Shown piece by piece: positions 15,220 through 23,811 of a stretch of DNA of 64,000 nucleotides (its first letter is position 1; the number at the start of each line of letters is the position of its first letter). The translations under genes were made by a program, and so were the position numbers. The notes under the pieces were generated by a model. The model made no database searches, was not told the DNA's origin, and worked only from the letters and a program-made list of their open reading frames with translations. The DNA is from Methylobacterium sp. Leaf99. GTDB lineage: Bacteria; Pseudomonadota; Alphaproteobacteria; Rhizobiales; Beijerinckiaceae. The stretch lies in assembly GCF_001422375.1 (NCBI RefSeq), contig NZ_LMMU01000007.1, positions 1,006 through 65,005 of the forward strand. The letters run 5' to 3'.

Positions 15220-16260
15220 CTACTCGGCCGGCGCGGGATGGCGGACCTTGAGCTGCGGACCGCTCAAGGTCTTGGCCTGCTCCTTCTCCACCCAGAGGTC
15301 GTGGTGTGCGCGCGCCCAGGCGAGGTCGACCTCGCCACTGCCCATGGCGTCGTAGGCGCCCTTCATGCCGAGCGTTCCGATGTAGATGTGGGCCAGGATG
15401 CCGACGATGAACGCGACGCCGATGAGGGCGTGGATCACCTGCATCACCTGCATGCCGTTGATGTCGAGAACCGTGAACGGGAACAGCATCATCAGGCCGG
15501 TGACGCCCATGGCGGCGCCGAAGCCGGCGACCATCCAGAACACGCCCTTCTGGCCGGCGTTGAAACGTTCGGCGTGGGGATGGCCGTGGCCGATGAAGCC
15601 GCCGCCGGCCTTGATCCAGGCCCAGTCGATCCGGTTCGGGATGTTGTCCTTCACCCAGACGGCGACCATGATCACCACGCCGAGCATGAACGGCCACGCG
15701 AGATAGACGTGGCTGTACTTGGCCCATTGCGCCAGGGTGCCGAAGGCCTCGGGGCCGATGACCGGCATCAGCAGGCGCTTGCCGAAGATGTAGTTCAGGC
15801 CCGACAGGGACAGGACGATGAAGCACGTCGCCGTCATCCAATGGGCGAACCGCTCGAAAGCGTTGAACCGCAGGATCTTCTTGCCCGATTCCTGGGTGTC
15901 GTCGGTGAGGATGCGCCCACGCCACATGAAGAAGGCGCCCAGGGCCCCGATCATGCCGAGGATGCCGAGCGCCCCGATCCAGGGCAGCCAGGATTCGCGG
16001 AAGGCACGGTATTCGCGGCCCTGCGGCTGGATCAGGTTGGCGGATTTCTGGTCCGGGATGCTGACGCGCCCGGTGATCTTGTCGGCCTGCTTGAACAGGA
16101 ACTCCTCGTTGACCGAATCCGCCGTGGGCTTGGTGCCCATGGGGTTCAGCCCGTCCTGCTGTTGCGGGCTCTGCGCCTGCGCGGGCGCGAACACGCCCGG
16201 AGCGGCCAGGAGCGTCGCCGCGAGGACGAGGGTGCTGAAGAGCGTGACTGCCCGCCGCAT
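15220..16260 (-). CDS. fdh3C: Formate dehydrogenase gamma subunit (cytochrome b)
   Basis: 346 residues. A signal peptide at 1-29 (FAPAQAQ) and a periplasmic N-terminal extension (30-105) precede the cytochrome b domain. That domain has a first span at about 110-130 and then the FdoI-like core (FNAFERFAHWMTATCFIVL, YSHVYLAWPFMLGVVIMVAV, MQVIHALIGVAFIVGILAHI). The conserved histidines in these spans should ligate two b hemes. The subunit passes electrons from the beta subunit to quinone. It is the third structural gene (alpha-beta-gamma order), 67 bp after beta with a hairpin between. The long N-terminal extension is typical of the alphaproteobacterial Fdh3 type. Confidence 0.9.
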   Translation of the reverse strand: MRRAVTLFSTLVLAATLLAAPGVFAPAQAQSPQQQDGLNPMGTKPTADSVNEEFLFKQADKITGRVSIPDQKSANLIQPQGREYRAFRESWLPWIGALGILGMIGALGAFFMWRGRILTDDTQESGKKILRFNAFERFAHWMTATCFIVLSLSGLNYIFGKRLLMPVIGPEAFGTLAQWAKYSHVYLAWPFMLGVVIMVAVWVKDNIPNRIDWAWIKAGGGFIGHGHPHAERFNAGQKGVFWMVAGFGAAMGVTGLMMLFPFTVLDINGMQVMQVIHALIGVAFIVGILAHIYIGTLGMKGAYDAMGSGEVDLAWARAHHDLWVEKEQAKTLSGPQLKVRHPAPAE

Positions 16261-16292
16261 CGGCGTTCCTTTCGAAGTCGTCTCGTACGGGT

Positions 16293-16317
16293 GGGGCCGC
16301 CCGTGGGCAGCGGCCCC
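16293..16317. repeat. Hairpin between the formate dehydrogenase beta and gamma genes
   Basis: GGGGCCGC and GCGGCCCC form an 8-bp perfect GC stem around a 9-base loop in the 67-bp gap. There is no T-run. It may set differential mRNA stability within the operon. Confidence 0.4.
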
Positions 16318-16327
16318 GGAGCGGCGA

Positions 16328-16924
16328 TCAGATCGCCACGGTCTCGCGGTAGGCGGTCTTCCAGCCCCAGGCGCCGGAGCCGTAGCCGCGCTTGACCACG
16401 CGCTGCTTGTAGATCTCGGCGATCATCTCGCCGTCGCCGGCGAGCAGGGCCTTGGTCGAGCACATCTCGGCGCAGAGCGGCAGCTTGCCCTCGGCGAGGC
16501 GGTTCGAGCCGTACTTCTCGTACTCGGCCACCGACAGGTCGGGCTCCGGTCCGCCCGAGCAGTAGGTGCACTTGTCCATCTTGCCGCGCGAGCCGAAATT
16601 GCCGACGCGCGGATATTGCGGCGCGCCGAACGGGCAGGCGTAGAAGCAGTAGCCGCAGCCGATGCAGATGTCCTTGGAGTGCAGCACCACGGCGTCGGCC
16701 GTGGTGTAGAAGCAGTTCACCGGGCACACGGCGGCGCAGGGCGCGTCGGTGCAGTGCATGCACGCCATGGAGACAGAGCGCTCGCCGGGCTTGCCGTCGT
16801 TGAGGGTGACGACGCGCCGGCGGTTGATGCCCCAGGGCACCTCGTGCTCGTTCTTGCAGGCGGTGACGCAGGCGTTGCACTCGATGCAGCGGTCGGCGTC
16901 ACAGAGGAACTTCATACGGGCCAT
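16328..16924 (-). CDS. fdh3B: Formate dehydrogenase beta subunit (iron-sulfur)
   Basis: 198 residues. Four ferredoxin-type Cys clusters are visible: CIECNACVTAC (C13-C23), CMHCTDAPCAAVCP, CIGCGYCFYACP and a CTYC...C...C set in the centre/C-terminus (MDKCTYCSGG, CAEMCSTKAL). This matches the four [4Fe-4S] centres of the FdoH/FdnH family. It transfers electrons from the catalytic alpha subunit to the cytochrome b. It has no signal peptide, so it should be exported by the Tat pathway together with the alpha subunit. It starts 16 bp after the alpha gene. It is shorter than E. coli FdnH (about 294) because the C-terminal membrane anchor is missing. Confidence 0.93.
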   Translation of the reverse strand: MARMKFLCDADRCIECNACVTACKNEHEVPWGINRRRVVTLNDGKPGERSVSMACMHCTDAPCAAVCPVNCFYTTADAVVLHSKDICIGCGYCFYACPFGAPQYPRVGNFGSRGKMDKCTYCSGGPEPDLSVAEYEKYGSNRLAEGKLPLCAEMCSTKALLAGDGEMIAEIYKQRVVKRGYGSGAWGWKTAYRETVAI

Positions 16925-16940
16925 AATGGATGCGCTCCTC

Positions 16941-19883
16941 TCACGCGGCCTTGATCTGGCATAGGGTGCACTTCGTTTCCTGCATGCCCGTCACAGGATC
17001 GAAGCCGTAGGTGGTGACCGAGTTCGAGCTCTCGCCGAGCACCACCGGGTCGGTCCCCTTAGGGTAGTAGTCCCGCATGTCGCGGCCCTCGTACCAACCC
17101 GAGAAGTGGAAGGGCATGAAGGCGACGCCCTTGCCGACGCGGTCGGTGACGAGCGCCTTCATCTTGGCCTTCGAGCTGTTCTCGGCGCCCGTCACCCAGA
17201 CGAACTGACCGTCCTTGATGCCGCGCTCGGTGGCGTCGCCGGTGTTGATCTCGACGAACATGTCCTGCTGGAGTTCGGCGAGCCACGGGTTCGAGCGCGT
17301 CTCCTCGCCGCCGCCCTCGTACTCGACGAGGCGGCCGGAGGTGAGGATGATCGGGAAGTCGCGGGCGACGTTGCGCTCCACCGCCGATTTCTGCACCGAG
17401 AAGCCGATATTCGGCATGCGGAACTGACGCTCGTCGGGGCGCGTCGGGTACTTCGCCACGAGATCGGGGCGCGGCGTGTAGATCGGCTCGCGGTGCACCG
17501 GCACCGGGTCGGGCAGGTTCCAGGCGTTGGCGCGGGCCTTGCCGTTGCCGAACGGGATCACGCCGTGGTCGAGGCAGACCCGCTGAATACCGCCCGACAG
17601 GTCGGTGGCCCAGCTCACGGTGTCGGGCTTCTCGCCGCCGATCTTGAGGATGGTGGCGCGCTCCTCCTCCGTGAGGTCCTTGTCCCAGCCGAGTTTCTTG
17701 AACACCCCGAACGTGAATTCGGGGTAGCCGTCGGTGAGGTCGGACCCCTTGGTGAAGGAGTTCTCGGCGAGCAGGGTTTCGCCGTTGCGCTCGGTGCCGA
17801 AGCGGGCCCGGAAGGTGCTGCCGCCGTCCTTCACGTGCAACGACGTGTTGTAGAGGATCGCCGAGCCGGGGTGCCGCAGCTCGGGCTTGCCCCAGCACGG
17901 CCACGGCAGACCGTAATAGTCTCCGCCGACTTCCGGGTCATCCTTGGGGGCGCGGAGGGTGATGAGATCGAACTTGGCCTGGTTGCGCATGTGCGCCTTC
18001 AGGCGTTCCGGGCTCTGGCCGCAATAGCCCGTCGACCAGCCGCCCCGGTTGATCTCGCGCAGGAGGTCTTCCGCCGAGGGAATGTTGTTCTCGATCTTGA
18101 TGCCCTTGAACAGCGTGTCGGCGAAGCCGAGCTTGACGGCGAGTCGGTAGAGTACCTCGTAGTCGTTCTTCGACTCGAAGGCCGGCTGCACGATCTGCTC
18201 GCCCCACTGGATCGAGCGGTTCGACGCCGTGCGCGAACCGTCCATCTCCAGGGAGGTGCAGATCGGCAGGAGGTAAGTGTTGTCCTGCCGGGCATCCAGG
18301 GCCGCGAAGGTGGTGGGGTGCGGATCGGCCACCACCAGCAGTTCGAGCTTGTTCATGCCCTCCACCGCCTCGGGCAGGCGGGTGACGGTGTTGCCGCCGT
18401 GGCCGAACACCATGAAGGCCTTCAGCGGGCTGCGCTGGTCGATCTGCTCGGGCGGCAGGTTCACGGCATCGAACCATCGGGTCGAGGTGATGCCCGGAGA
18501 TTCCATGTTCTCCTTACGGGTCCGGGCCTTGCGGCCGGCCGTGGCGGGCACCTCGTCGAAGCGCGACTGCAGCCACTCGTACGGCACGTCCCAGACGCGG
18601 GCCCAATGGCGCCAGCCGCCCTCGACGAGGCCGTAGTAGAGCGGCAGCGACGTGACATCGAGGCCGAGATCGGTGGCGCCCTGCACGTTGGTGTGGCCGC
18701 GGAAGATGTTGGCGCCGGTGCCCGGCTTGCCGACGTTGCCGGTGGCGAGACACAGGATGCAGAGCGCGCGCACGTTGGCGGTGCCGACCGTGTGCTGGGT
18801 CGCGCCCATGCACCAGATCAGGGTCGCGGGCTTTTCCTTGGCGAATTTCTCCGCCACGCGCTTGAGCTGCTCGCCGGGCACGCCCGAGACGCGCTCCACC
18901 TCTTCCGGGGTCCACTTGGCAACTTCGCGACGGACATCGTCCATGGCGTAGACGCGCTGGCTGATGAACTCCTTGTCCTCCCAGCCATTCTGGAAGATGT
19001 GCCACAGGATGCCCCAGACGACGGGGATGTCCGTGCCCGAGCGGATGCGGACGTATTCCGTGGCGTGGGCGGCCGTGCGGGTGAAGCGCGGATCGATGAC
19101 GATCATATTCGCGCGGTTGATCTCCTTGCCCGACAGCAGGTGCTGCATGGAGACCGGATGAGCCTCGGCCGGATTGCCGCCGAGGATGATCATCGTCTTG
19201 GCGTTGCGGATGTCGTTGTATGAATTAGTCTGGGCGCCGTAGCCCCAGGTGTTGGCCACGCCCGCCACGGTGGTCGAGTGGCAGATGCGCGCCTGGTGAT
19301 CGACGGAATTGGTGCCCCAGAACGCGCCGAACTTGCGCATGAGGTAGGCGGCCTCGTTGGTGAACTTGGCCGAGCCGAGCCAGTAGACCGAGTCGGCGCC
19401 GTTCTTCTCGCGGATCGCCGCGAGCTTGTCGCCGATCTCGTCGATGGCCTGATCCCAGGAAACGCGCTGCCACTGCCCGGCGACGAGCTTCATCGGGTAT
19501 TTCAGGCGGCGGTCGGACGAGACGAGCTCGCGGATGGCCGCTCCCTTGGCGCAGTGGGTGCCGCGGTTGATCGGGCTCGCGTAGGACGGCTCCTGGCCGA
19601 CCCAGACGCCGTTGACCACCTCGGCCGTCACCGTGCAGCCCACGGAGCAGTGGGTGCAGACGTTCTTCTTGATGACGGTCTCGGGGCCCACCGCCGAGGT
19701 ACCGGCGGCGCGCGCCTGCCGCACGGAGCCGAGCTGAATCGAGCCGGCGGCGGCGAGGGCACCGGCGGCGAGGCCGGATTTCCGCAGGAAGCCGCGACGG
19801 TCGAGCATCCCGGCGGCGAGGCCCGCAGCCACCGCCTGATGCTTGGTGCGGCTCGCCGTGCCGCTCTTACGCTTCGTCAGCAT
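16941..19883 (-). CDS. fdh3A: Formate dehydrogenase alpha subunit (Mo/W-bis-MGD, Tat-exported)
   Basis: 980 residues. The Tat signal is DRRGFLRKSGLAAGALAAA (28-46). The N-terminal [4Fe-4S] site uses C76-x2-C79-x3-C83-x27-C111. The catalytic pair is C201-H202 (QARICHSTT), so it is the cysteine form rather than selenocysteine: no in-frame TGA occurs. MGD-binding motifs (IILGGNPAEAHPVSM and the C-terminal dinucleotide-binding domain about 830-960) are present. It oxidises periplasmic formate to CO2 and feeds the quinone pool through beta and gamma. It is 7 bp downstream of the small Tat protein gene and 16 bp upstream of beta. The nearby tungstate importer makes tungsten a possible metal. Confidence 0.95.
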   Translation of the reverse strand: MLTKRKSGTASRTKHQAVAAGLAAGMLDRRGFLRKSGLAAGALAAAGSIQLGSVRQARAAGTSAVGPETVIKKNVCTHCSVGCTVTAEVVNGVWVGQEPSYASPINRGTHCAKGAAIRELVSSDRRLKYPMKLVAGQWQRVSWDQAIDEIGDKLAAIREKNGADSVYWLGSAKFTNEAAYLMRKFGAFWGTNSVDHQARICHSTTVAGVANTWGYGAQTNSYNDIRNAKTMIILGGNPAEAHPVSMQHLLSGKEINRANMIVIDPRFTRTAAHATEYVRIRSGTDIPVVWGILWHIFQNGWEDKEFISQRVYAMDDVRREVAKWTPEEVERVSGVPGEQLKRVAEKFAKEKPATLIWCMGATQHTVGTANVRALCILCLATGNVGKPGTGANIFRGHTNVQGATDLGLDVTSLPLYYGLVEGGWRHWARVWDVPYEWLQSRFDEVPATAGRKARTRKENMESPGITSTRWFDAVNLPPEQIDQRSPLKAFMVFGHGGNTVTRLPEAVEGMNKLELLVVADPHPTTFAALDARQDNTYLLPICTSLEMDGSRTASNRSIQWGEQIVQPAFESKNDYEVLYRLAVKLGFADTLFKGIKIENNIPSAEDLLREINRGGWSTGYCGQSPERLKAHMRNQAKFDLITLRAPKDDPEVGGDYYGLPWPCWGKPELRHPGSAILYNTSLHVKDGGSTFRARFGTERNGETLLAENSFTKGSDLTDGYPEFTFGVFKKLGWDKDLTEEERATILKIGGEKPDTVSWATDLSGGIQRVCLDHGVIPFGNGKARANAWNLPDPVPVHREPIYTPRPDLVAKYPTRPDERQFRMPNIGFSVQKSAVERNVARDFPIILTSGRLVEYEGGGEETRSNPWLAELQQDMFVEINTGDATERGIKDGQFVWVTGAENSSKAKMKALVTDRVGKGVAFMPFHFSGWYEGRDMRDYYPKGTDPVVLGESSNSVTTYGFDPVTGMQETKCTLCQIKAA

Positions 19884-19890
19884 GGCTGCC

Positions 19891-20136
19891 TCACTTCTTG
19901 CCGGCGTCGTTGGTGCTGTTCTTGAGCGTCTCGTACCCGTTGGTCCGGTAGAACGCCTTGACGTGGTCGGTGAGGCGGTAGCGCCCCTTGGTCTCGTCCT
20001 GGCCGGGGTCGTAGGCCTGGGCGTCCGTCGCCGTCATCGGCGTCGCCGCCACGCCCACGGCGGCCGCCACCGTTCCGCCGCCCAGCGCGCGGAAGAACTG
20101 ACGACGACCGAGCTGGTCCTTCTGGTCCTGTCGCAT
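19891..20136 (-). CDS. Small Tat-signal protein of the formate dehydrogenase operon
   Basis: 81 residues from the ATG at 20136, chosen because a GAGGAG ribosome binding site lies 8 bp upstream; a GTG at 20145 would overlap that site. The sequence is nearly all Tat signal (GRRQFFRALGGGTVAAAVGVAA) plus a short tail with DPGQDETKGRYRLTDHVKAFYRTNGYE. Such proteins occur immediately before fdh alpha genes in many proteobacteria and are thought to assist Tat export or assembly of the enzyme. The role is inferred from this conserved context. Confidence 0.8.
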   Translation of the reverse strand: MRQDQKDQLGRRQFFRALGGGTVAAAVGVAATPMTATDAQAYDPGQDETKGRYRLTDHVKAFYRTNGYETLKNSTNDAGKK

Positions 20137-20204
20137 GATCGGCACTCCTCAAACGGCGGGGGATGCGCGCTCGGCGCATCCGGGATTCTGATGGTCGCGG
20201 GCGC

Positions 20205-20852
20205 TCACGCGTCCATGGCGAAGGCCTGCGCCTCCACCGCGATGAAGGCGCGGCCGAGGCCGCCGACGGTCCGGTAGAAGCGGGCGGCCTTGGCCCCTTC
20301 CAGATCGGAGAAGAAGCGCCCGGCCCACGGCTCGAGATGCCTCGCGAAGAAGCCGCGCGCGGCGTCGGGCTCCGACGCGAACCGGCCCGCCACGAGGCCG
20401 GCCATGCAGTCGAGGAGGATCGCGAGGTGATCCTCCGGCTCGGTCATGCTCAGGTCCCGCTCGATCCCGAGGCTCTCGAGGTCCGCACGCACCCGGGCGA
20501 GGGGCCGCTCGTTGAGAAAGCCCGTGAGATAGTAGGATGCGTAGGGAAGCAGTTCCCCGCGGCCGACGCCGACGAAGAGGTCGTGATATTCGCGCGCCAC
20601 CGTGTCCGGTGCCGCCGTGCGGCTCGCGCGCGCCACGGCCTCGACGGGCTGGCCGAGGACGCTGTCGTCACCGCGAAGACCACCGAGCGTCACCAGCAGG
20701 TCACGATCCGGCGCCCGCCCGAGGAGGACGGCGAGGAGATCGTAATGTTGCGCACGCTCCAGATCGACCGCATCGACGGTTCCGCTCACCGAAGCGAACC
20801 CGTCTCGAGGCCCCTCGTCCGCATGCTCGATAGCCACTGCGACGGAACCCAT
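20205..20852 (-). CDS. TorD/DmsD-family molybdoenzyme chaperone
   Basis: 215 residues, all-alpha. Family features: the N-terminal helix with ERAQHYDLLAVLLGRAPD, then AREYHDLFVGVGRGELLPYASYYLTGFL (the TorD E-Y-x-x-L-F-x-G ... P-Y-x-S-x-Y motif), and DHLAILLDCMAGL followed by FFARHLEPWAGRFF. These chaperones bind the Tat signal and keep the apo-molybdoenzyme folded until the cofactor is inserted. It precedes the small Tat protein and the alpha subunit, its likely client. The ATG at 20852 fits the family length. Confidence 0.88.
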   Translation of the reverse strand: MGSVAVAIEHADEGPRDGFASVSGTVDAVDLERAQHYDLLAVLLGRAPDRDLLVTLGGLRGDDSVLGQPVEAVARASRTAAPDTVAREYHDLFVGVGRGELLPYASYYLTGFLNERPLARVRADLESLGIERDLSMTEPEDHLAILLDCMAGLVAGRFASEPDAARGFFARHLEPWAGRFFSDLEGAKAARFYRTVGGLGRAFIAVEAQAFAMDA

Positions 20853-20959
20853 CCCACCCTTGAACCCGAACTCTGACCAGCGCCGTATCTTAGGCGGATC
20901 GCCTACATTGGAGCTAGGATAAAAAGCGTTCGAGATTGGCGCAATCGCGATTCCACGGC

Positions 20960-21658
20960 TCAGCTGGGCATTGCGCCGCCATGGCGTCGCAGGCGTGCCG
21001 TCGCAACTGTCGTTTCGGATGTTACGGAGGTCCGCTCCGGAAAATCTGCAGGACCAGGCGCCGGTATCGATGTCGTCGGGAGCGTCCGGCCGGGCTCGGG
21101 GTCCGACGTGATGTCCGGATCGAGCTGCACCAAATCCATTCGATCGACCTCCGCCCGATCGAAGTCCACCCGGTCGACGTCCGCCCGGTCGACCTCGGGC
21201 GCACCGGCTTCGGCCTCGGCGGCTTCGGACGGGTCGCGATTGAACAGCCGGCCGAGCATGGCCTTCACGTCGTCGCCCGGCAGGAGCGGACCGAGGCCCG
21301 GTACACCGCCGGGGGTGTTCCAGTCGTAGGCGTATTCCCGCGCTTCGCTGACGAAGTCGCGGATGGCCGGATCGACGGACCACATCTTCCGCAGGGCGGC
21401 GTTGCGCAGGGCCGCCGGCACGCCGGCGCGCAGGAATGGCAGCAGGTCGGTCTCCGCCGTGAGGTCGTCGAGGGAGGGGAGTTCGGCCAGGAGGTCGAGT
21501 TCCGCCTCGGTGCCGGCCGCTTCCGGTACGACGGCGTCGTCGCCCGGCACCGCTGCGGTCTCGACGGCTTCCATGTCCGCCGGCGGAGTCTCGGTTCGCT
21601 CGCTCTCGCGAACGTCGCGCTTGCGCCGGGCCCAGCGCGCGAGGAAGCCGTCGCTCAT
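20960..21658 (-). CDS. DUF3306 family protein
   Basis: 232 residues. It starts with the DUF3306 signature SDGFLARWARRK, followed by an acidic linker and the conserved core LPSLDDLTAETDLLPFL, ALRKMWSVDPAIRDFV and YDWNTPGGVPG. The C-terminal 100 residues are low-complexity and include a pentapeptide VDRAD-type repeat encoded by 15-bp units at 21142-21201. DUF3306 has no proven function but is a regular neighbour of formate dehydrogenase genes together with DUF3305. It overlaps DUF3305 by 4 bp. Confidence 0.85.
   Translation of the reverse strand: MSDGFLARWARRKRDVRESERTETPPADMEAVETAAVPGDDAVVPEAAGTEAELDLLAELPSLDDLTAETDLLPFLRAGVPAALRNAALRKMWSVDPAIRDFVSEAREYAYDWNTPGGVPGLGPLLPGDDVKAMLGRLFNRDPSEAAEAEAGAPEVDRADVDRVDFDRAEVDRMDLVQLDPDITSDPEPGRTLPTTSIPAPGPADFPERTSVTSETTVATARLRRHGGAMPS
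21142..21201 (-). repeat. Four 15-bp in-frame tandem repeats in the DUF3306 gene
   Basis: Units at 21142-21156, 21157-21171, 21172-21186 and 21187-21201 (GATCGACCTCCGCCC and variants) encode VDR-A/V/M-D pentapeptides in the acidic tail. Confidence 0.75.
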
Positions 21659-22194
21659 TCCCGCCTCCCCTTGCGGCCGGTCTCGGCGCCTCCGGCCTGC
21701 CGGGCCAGGGCCTCGGGGTCGGCCCGGTCGCGCTTGCGCTTCTCGAACACGCGCTCGATGTGGTGGGCCTCGAAGAAGGCCAGCAGCTTGGCCTGGAGGT
21801 CGGGCGGCATCGGCACCGCCTCGACCACCTCGCCGATGCCCTCGGCCATGGATTCGCCCTCGTAGGGATCGGCCGTCACGGTGGCGACCTCGTACTCCCC
21901 CTCGCCGAGCTTGCGCAGGGCGACCCACAGGGCGGGACGCCCGGAGACGAGGTTGTCCCGGTAATGCGCAGTCTCGGCCGGGTGCAGGTGCACGTCGTAG
22001 GCCCCAGCATAGTAGGTGCCCTCGTCCTCCGTGCCGGAGAGGCGCGTGCCCGGCGGTGCGGCGGGCGCCGCCGGCAGGACGGCGACGGGGAGCCAGGCAT
22101 GGGTCGCCCACGGTCCCTTGAGGCGGCGCTTCTCCACCACCACGCCGACCTCGAAGTGGTTGTCGGGTTTTTGGAGGGGGGCGGGCTCTGACAT
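21655..22194 (-). CDS. DUF3305 family protein
   Basis: 179 residues. The conserved features are GVVVEKRRLKGPWATHAWLP near the N-terminus, YHLHP-like AYDVHLHPAETAHYRDNL and ALWVALRK, matching DUF3305. The C-terminal tail is basic (EKRKRDRADPEALARQ). The function is unknown; the constant pairing with DUF3306 and formate dehydrogenase suggests a role in maturation or regulation of that enzyme. It starts 11 bp after the DUF6352 gene and overlaps DUF3306 by 4 bp. Confidence 0.85.
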   Translation of the reverse strand: MSEPAPLQKPDNHFEVGVVVEKRRLKGPWATHAWLPVAVLPAAPAAPPGTRLSGTEDEGTYYAGAYDVHLHPAETAHYRDNLVSGRPALWVALRKLGEGEYEVATVTADPYEGESMAEGIGEVVEAVPMPPDLQAKLLAFFEAHHIERVFEKRKRDRADPEALARQAGGAETGRKGRRE

Positions 22195-22205
22195 GGTGGA
22201 GTTCC

Positions 22206-23216
22206 TCAGGCCGCCGGGTACGCGGCGCGCAGGGGCAGGCCGGCGACGATGTTCTGCGGCTTGACCTGGACGAGATGTGCGGCCGTGCCGGCGAGCAGCA
22301 GGTAGACCGGCCGCTCGCCGACGTTCGGATCGACCCGCGTGGGGTCGAGGAAGGTCAGCGCGAACAGGGCGACCACCCGCTCCTGCGTCGCCGCGTCGAT
22401 GGCCTCTCCCCGCCACAGGGCGTTGCCGATGCGCGTGCCCTCCGCGTCGAGGCCGACGAACCAGCGCCAGTCCGTGTCCTCCAGCCGGTCGAGGGGCGTC
22501 ACCGTCACCTCGGTGTTGAGAAGGTGGCGCACGAACACCTCGATGACGCGGGCGAGCGCCGCCCGGCTCTTCGGGCTCGAGCCGAGGTTGAGCGCCATGG
22601 AGAACGCGTCGGAGCGGCTCCAGTAGCTCCAGGCGTTCTCGTCGTTCAGCACGTCGAGCTCGTTGGCGGCTTCCTTGCCGAGCATCGCCACGAGGGGCGA
22701 GAGCGGGGCGGAGCCCTCGCGCGCCTCGATCACCTCGGCATCGGCCAGGAGCACGGCGCCCTCGTGCCGGCTCACCCGCTGGGTGCGGAAGAACAGCTCG
22801 GCCGCGCGCAGGACGTAGGGGTCGTCGCAGCCGTCGAGGGCGTTGCGCAGGATGAGGTGGACGAGCTGGTTGAGGAACAGGGACGGGGTCCCCTGCAGAC
22901 CCTCGCGCACGAGACCGACGTAGGCCGCCTCGATGGAGCGCGCGCCGAGCAGCCGGTCGCGGAACGCCAGGAGCACCGCCCAGTTCTCGCGCGCATCGGC
23001 GTCCGCGATGGCCGCCACCGCCTCCGGTGCGATGGCGCGGCGGGGCTCGGCGCGAAGGTCCGCGTACAGGGCGCGCTCGGCCGCGCAGGCCTCCGCCGGC
23101 GGGATCAGTTCCGGCCGCGCCAGATAGGCCAGGATGAGCTCGTCCGTGACGCCGAGGCCGCCGCCCTCGGTGCGCCGGGTGAGATGGTGGCCGCTCGACA
23201 CCCAGAACTCGGTCAT
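22206..23216 (-). CDS. DUF6352 family protein
   Basis: 336 residues from the ATG at 23216. It begins EFWVSSGHHLTRR and carries VTDELILAYLARPEL, then ENWAVLLAFRDRLL and LFLNQLVHLILRNALDG, which match the DUF6352 family as I know it from formate dehydrogenase loci. It is soluble, mainly helical and has no metal motif. Central segment SYWSRSDAFSMALNL and late TDWRWFVGLDAEGTRIGN are also family-like. The function is unknown. It sits between DUF6505 (37 bp upstream) and DUF3305 (11 bp downstream) in the same operon. Confidence 0.75.
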   Translation of the reverse strand: MTEFWVSSGHHLTRRTEGGGLGVTDELILAYLARPELIPPAEACAAERALYADLRAEPRRAIAPEAVAAIADADARENWAVLLAFRDRLLGARSIEAAYVGLVREGLQGTPSLFLNQLVHLILRNALDGCDDPYVLRAAELFFRTQRVSRHEGAVLLADAEVIEAREGSAPLSPLVAMLGKEAANELDVLNDENAWSYWSRSDAFSMALNLGSSPKSRAALARVIEVFVRHLLNTEVTVTPLDRLEDTDWRWFVGLDAEGTRIGNALWRGEAIDAATQERVVALFALTFLDPTRVDPNVGERPVYLLLAGTAAHLVQVKPQNIVAGLPLRAAYPAA

Positions 23217-23253
23217 GATGCGCGACGGTCCCTGTCGTGTGCGTGGCGTGCGG

Positions 23254-23811
23254 TCACGGTGTCCGGCTCCGTGCGAGGCCGATGAGGTCGGCGTGTTCCT
23301 CCGGCCCGTCGTCGTCGGTCTCGACGAACTGGAAGGCGCGGGCGCCGGCATGGAGGCGATCTTCACCGCCGGGTTTCTGGTGCAACGTGCGAAACGCTTC
23401 TGCGATCGCGCCGTTCGTCTCCGTGCGATGCAGCGCCACGACGGTGCCGACGGGCAGATCGCAGAGCGAGGCGGCGAAATCGATCTCTTCCCGCGCCGCC
23501 GCGAGGGCCGCTGCGCGGTCCGGGGCGCCGAGGTGGTCTTGGAGATGGCGGGCCAGGCTGGCGGCGGCGTCCTCACGCTCGCCCTCGCTCGCCTCGCTTA
23601 CCACCACCAGGGTCGAGAACCCGAACGAGCGCACGCCGAGGAAGCCCGAGCGGAAGGCGACCCGCTCCTTGCCCGTCAGGCTCGCCGGATCCCGGTCCCA
23701 GAACAGGAACGAGCCGGTGACGGCCCATTCCCCGGGCTCGGCGGCCCGCGCGAACACGAAGCTGTCGGAGGGGTCGAGCCGCAGGGTGCGGGGCAGCTTG
23801 AGGGGGCTCAC
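23254..23811 (-). CDS. DUF6505 family protein
   Basis: 185 residues, soluble. Characteristic stretches are LRLDPSDSFVFARAAEPGEW, GSFLFWDRDPASL, FRSGFLGVRSFGFSTLVVV, and the C-terminal ASLCDLPVGTVVALHRT. This is the DUF6505 family found next to DUF6352 and DUF3305/3306. It has no known activity. It overlaps the biotin/lipoate-ligase-like gene by 4 bp (ATGA), so the two are translationally coupled. Confidence 0.75.
   Translation of the reverse strand: MSPLKLPRTLRLDPSDSFVFARAAEPGEWAVTGSFLFWDRDPASLTGKERVAFRSGFLGVRSFGFSTLVVVSEASEGEREDAAASLARHLQDHLGAPDRAAALAAAREEIDFAASLCDLPVGTVVALHRTETNGAIAEAFRTLHQKPGGEDRLHAGARAFQFVETDDDGPEEHADLIGLARSRTP

Noticed and set aside
17106..19223. Long plus-strand frame opposite the formate dehydrogenase alpha gene
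   Set aside because: Antisense shadow produced by codon bias; no domain, and the minus strand encodes a canonical enzyme.
16941..19883. Possible selenocysteine formate dehydrogenase
   Set aside because: The catalytic position is a Cys codon (C201-H202) and the frame has no internal TGA.
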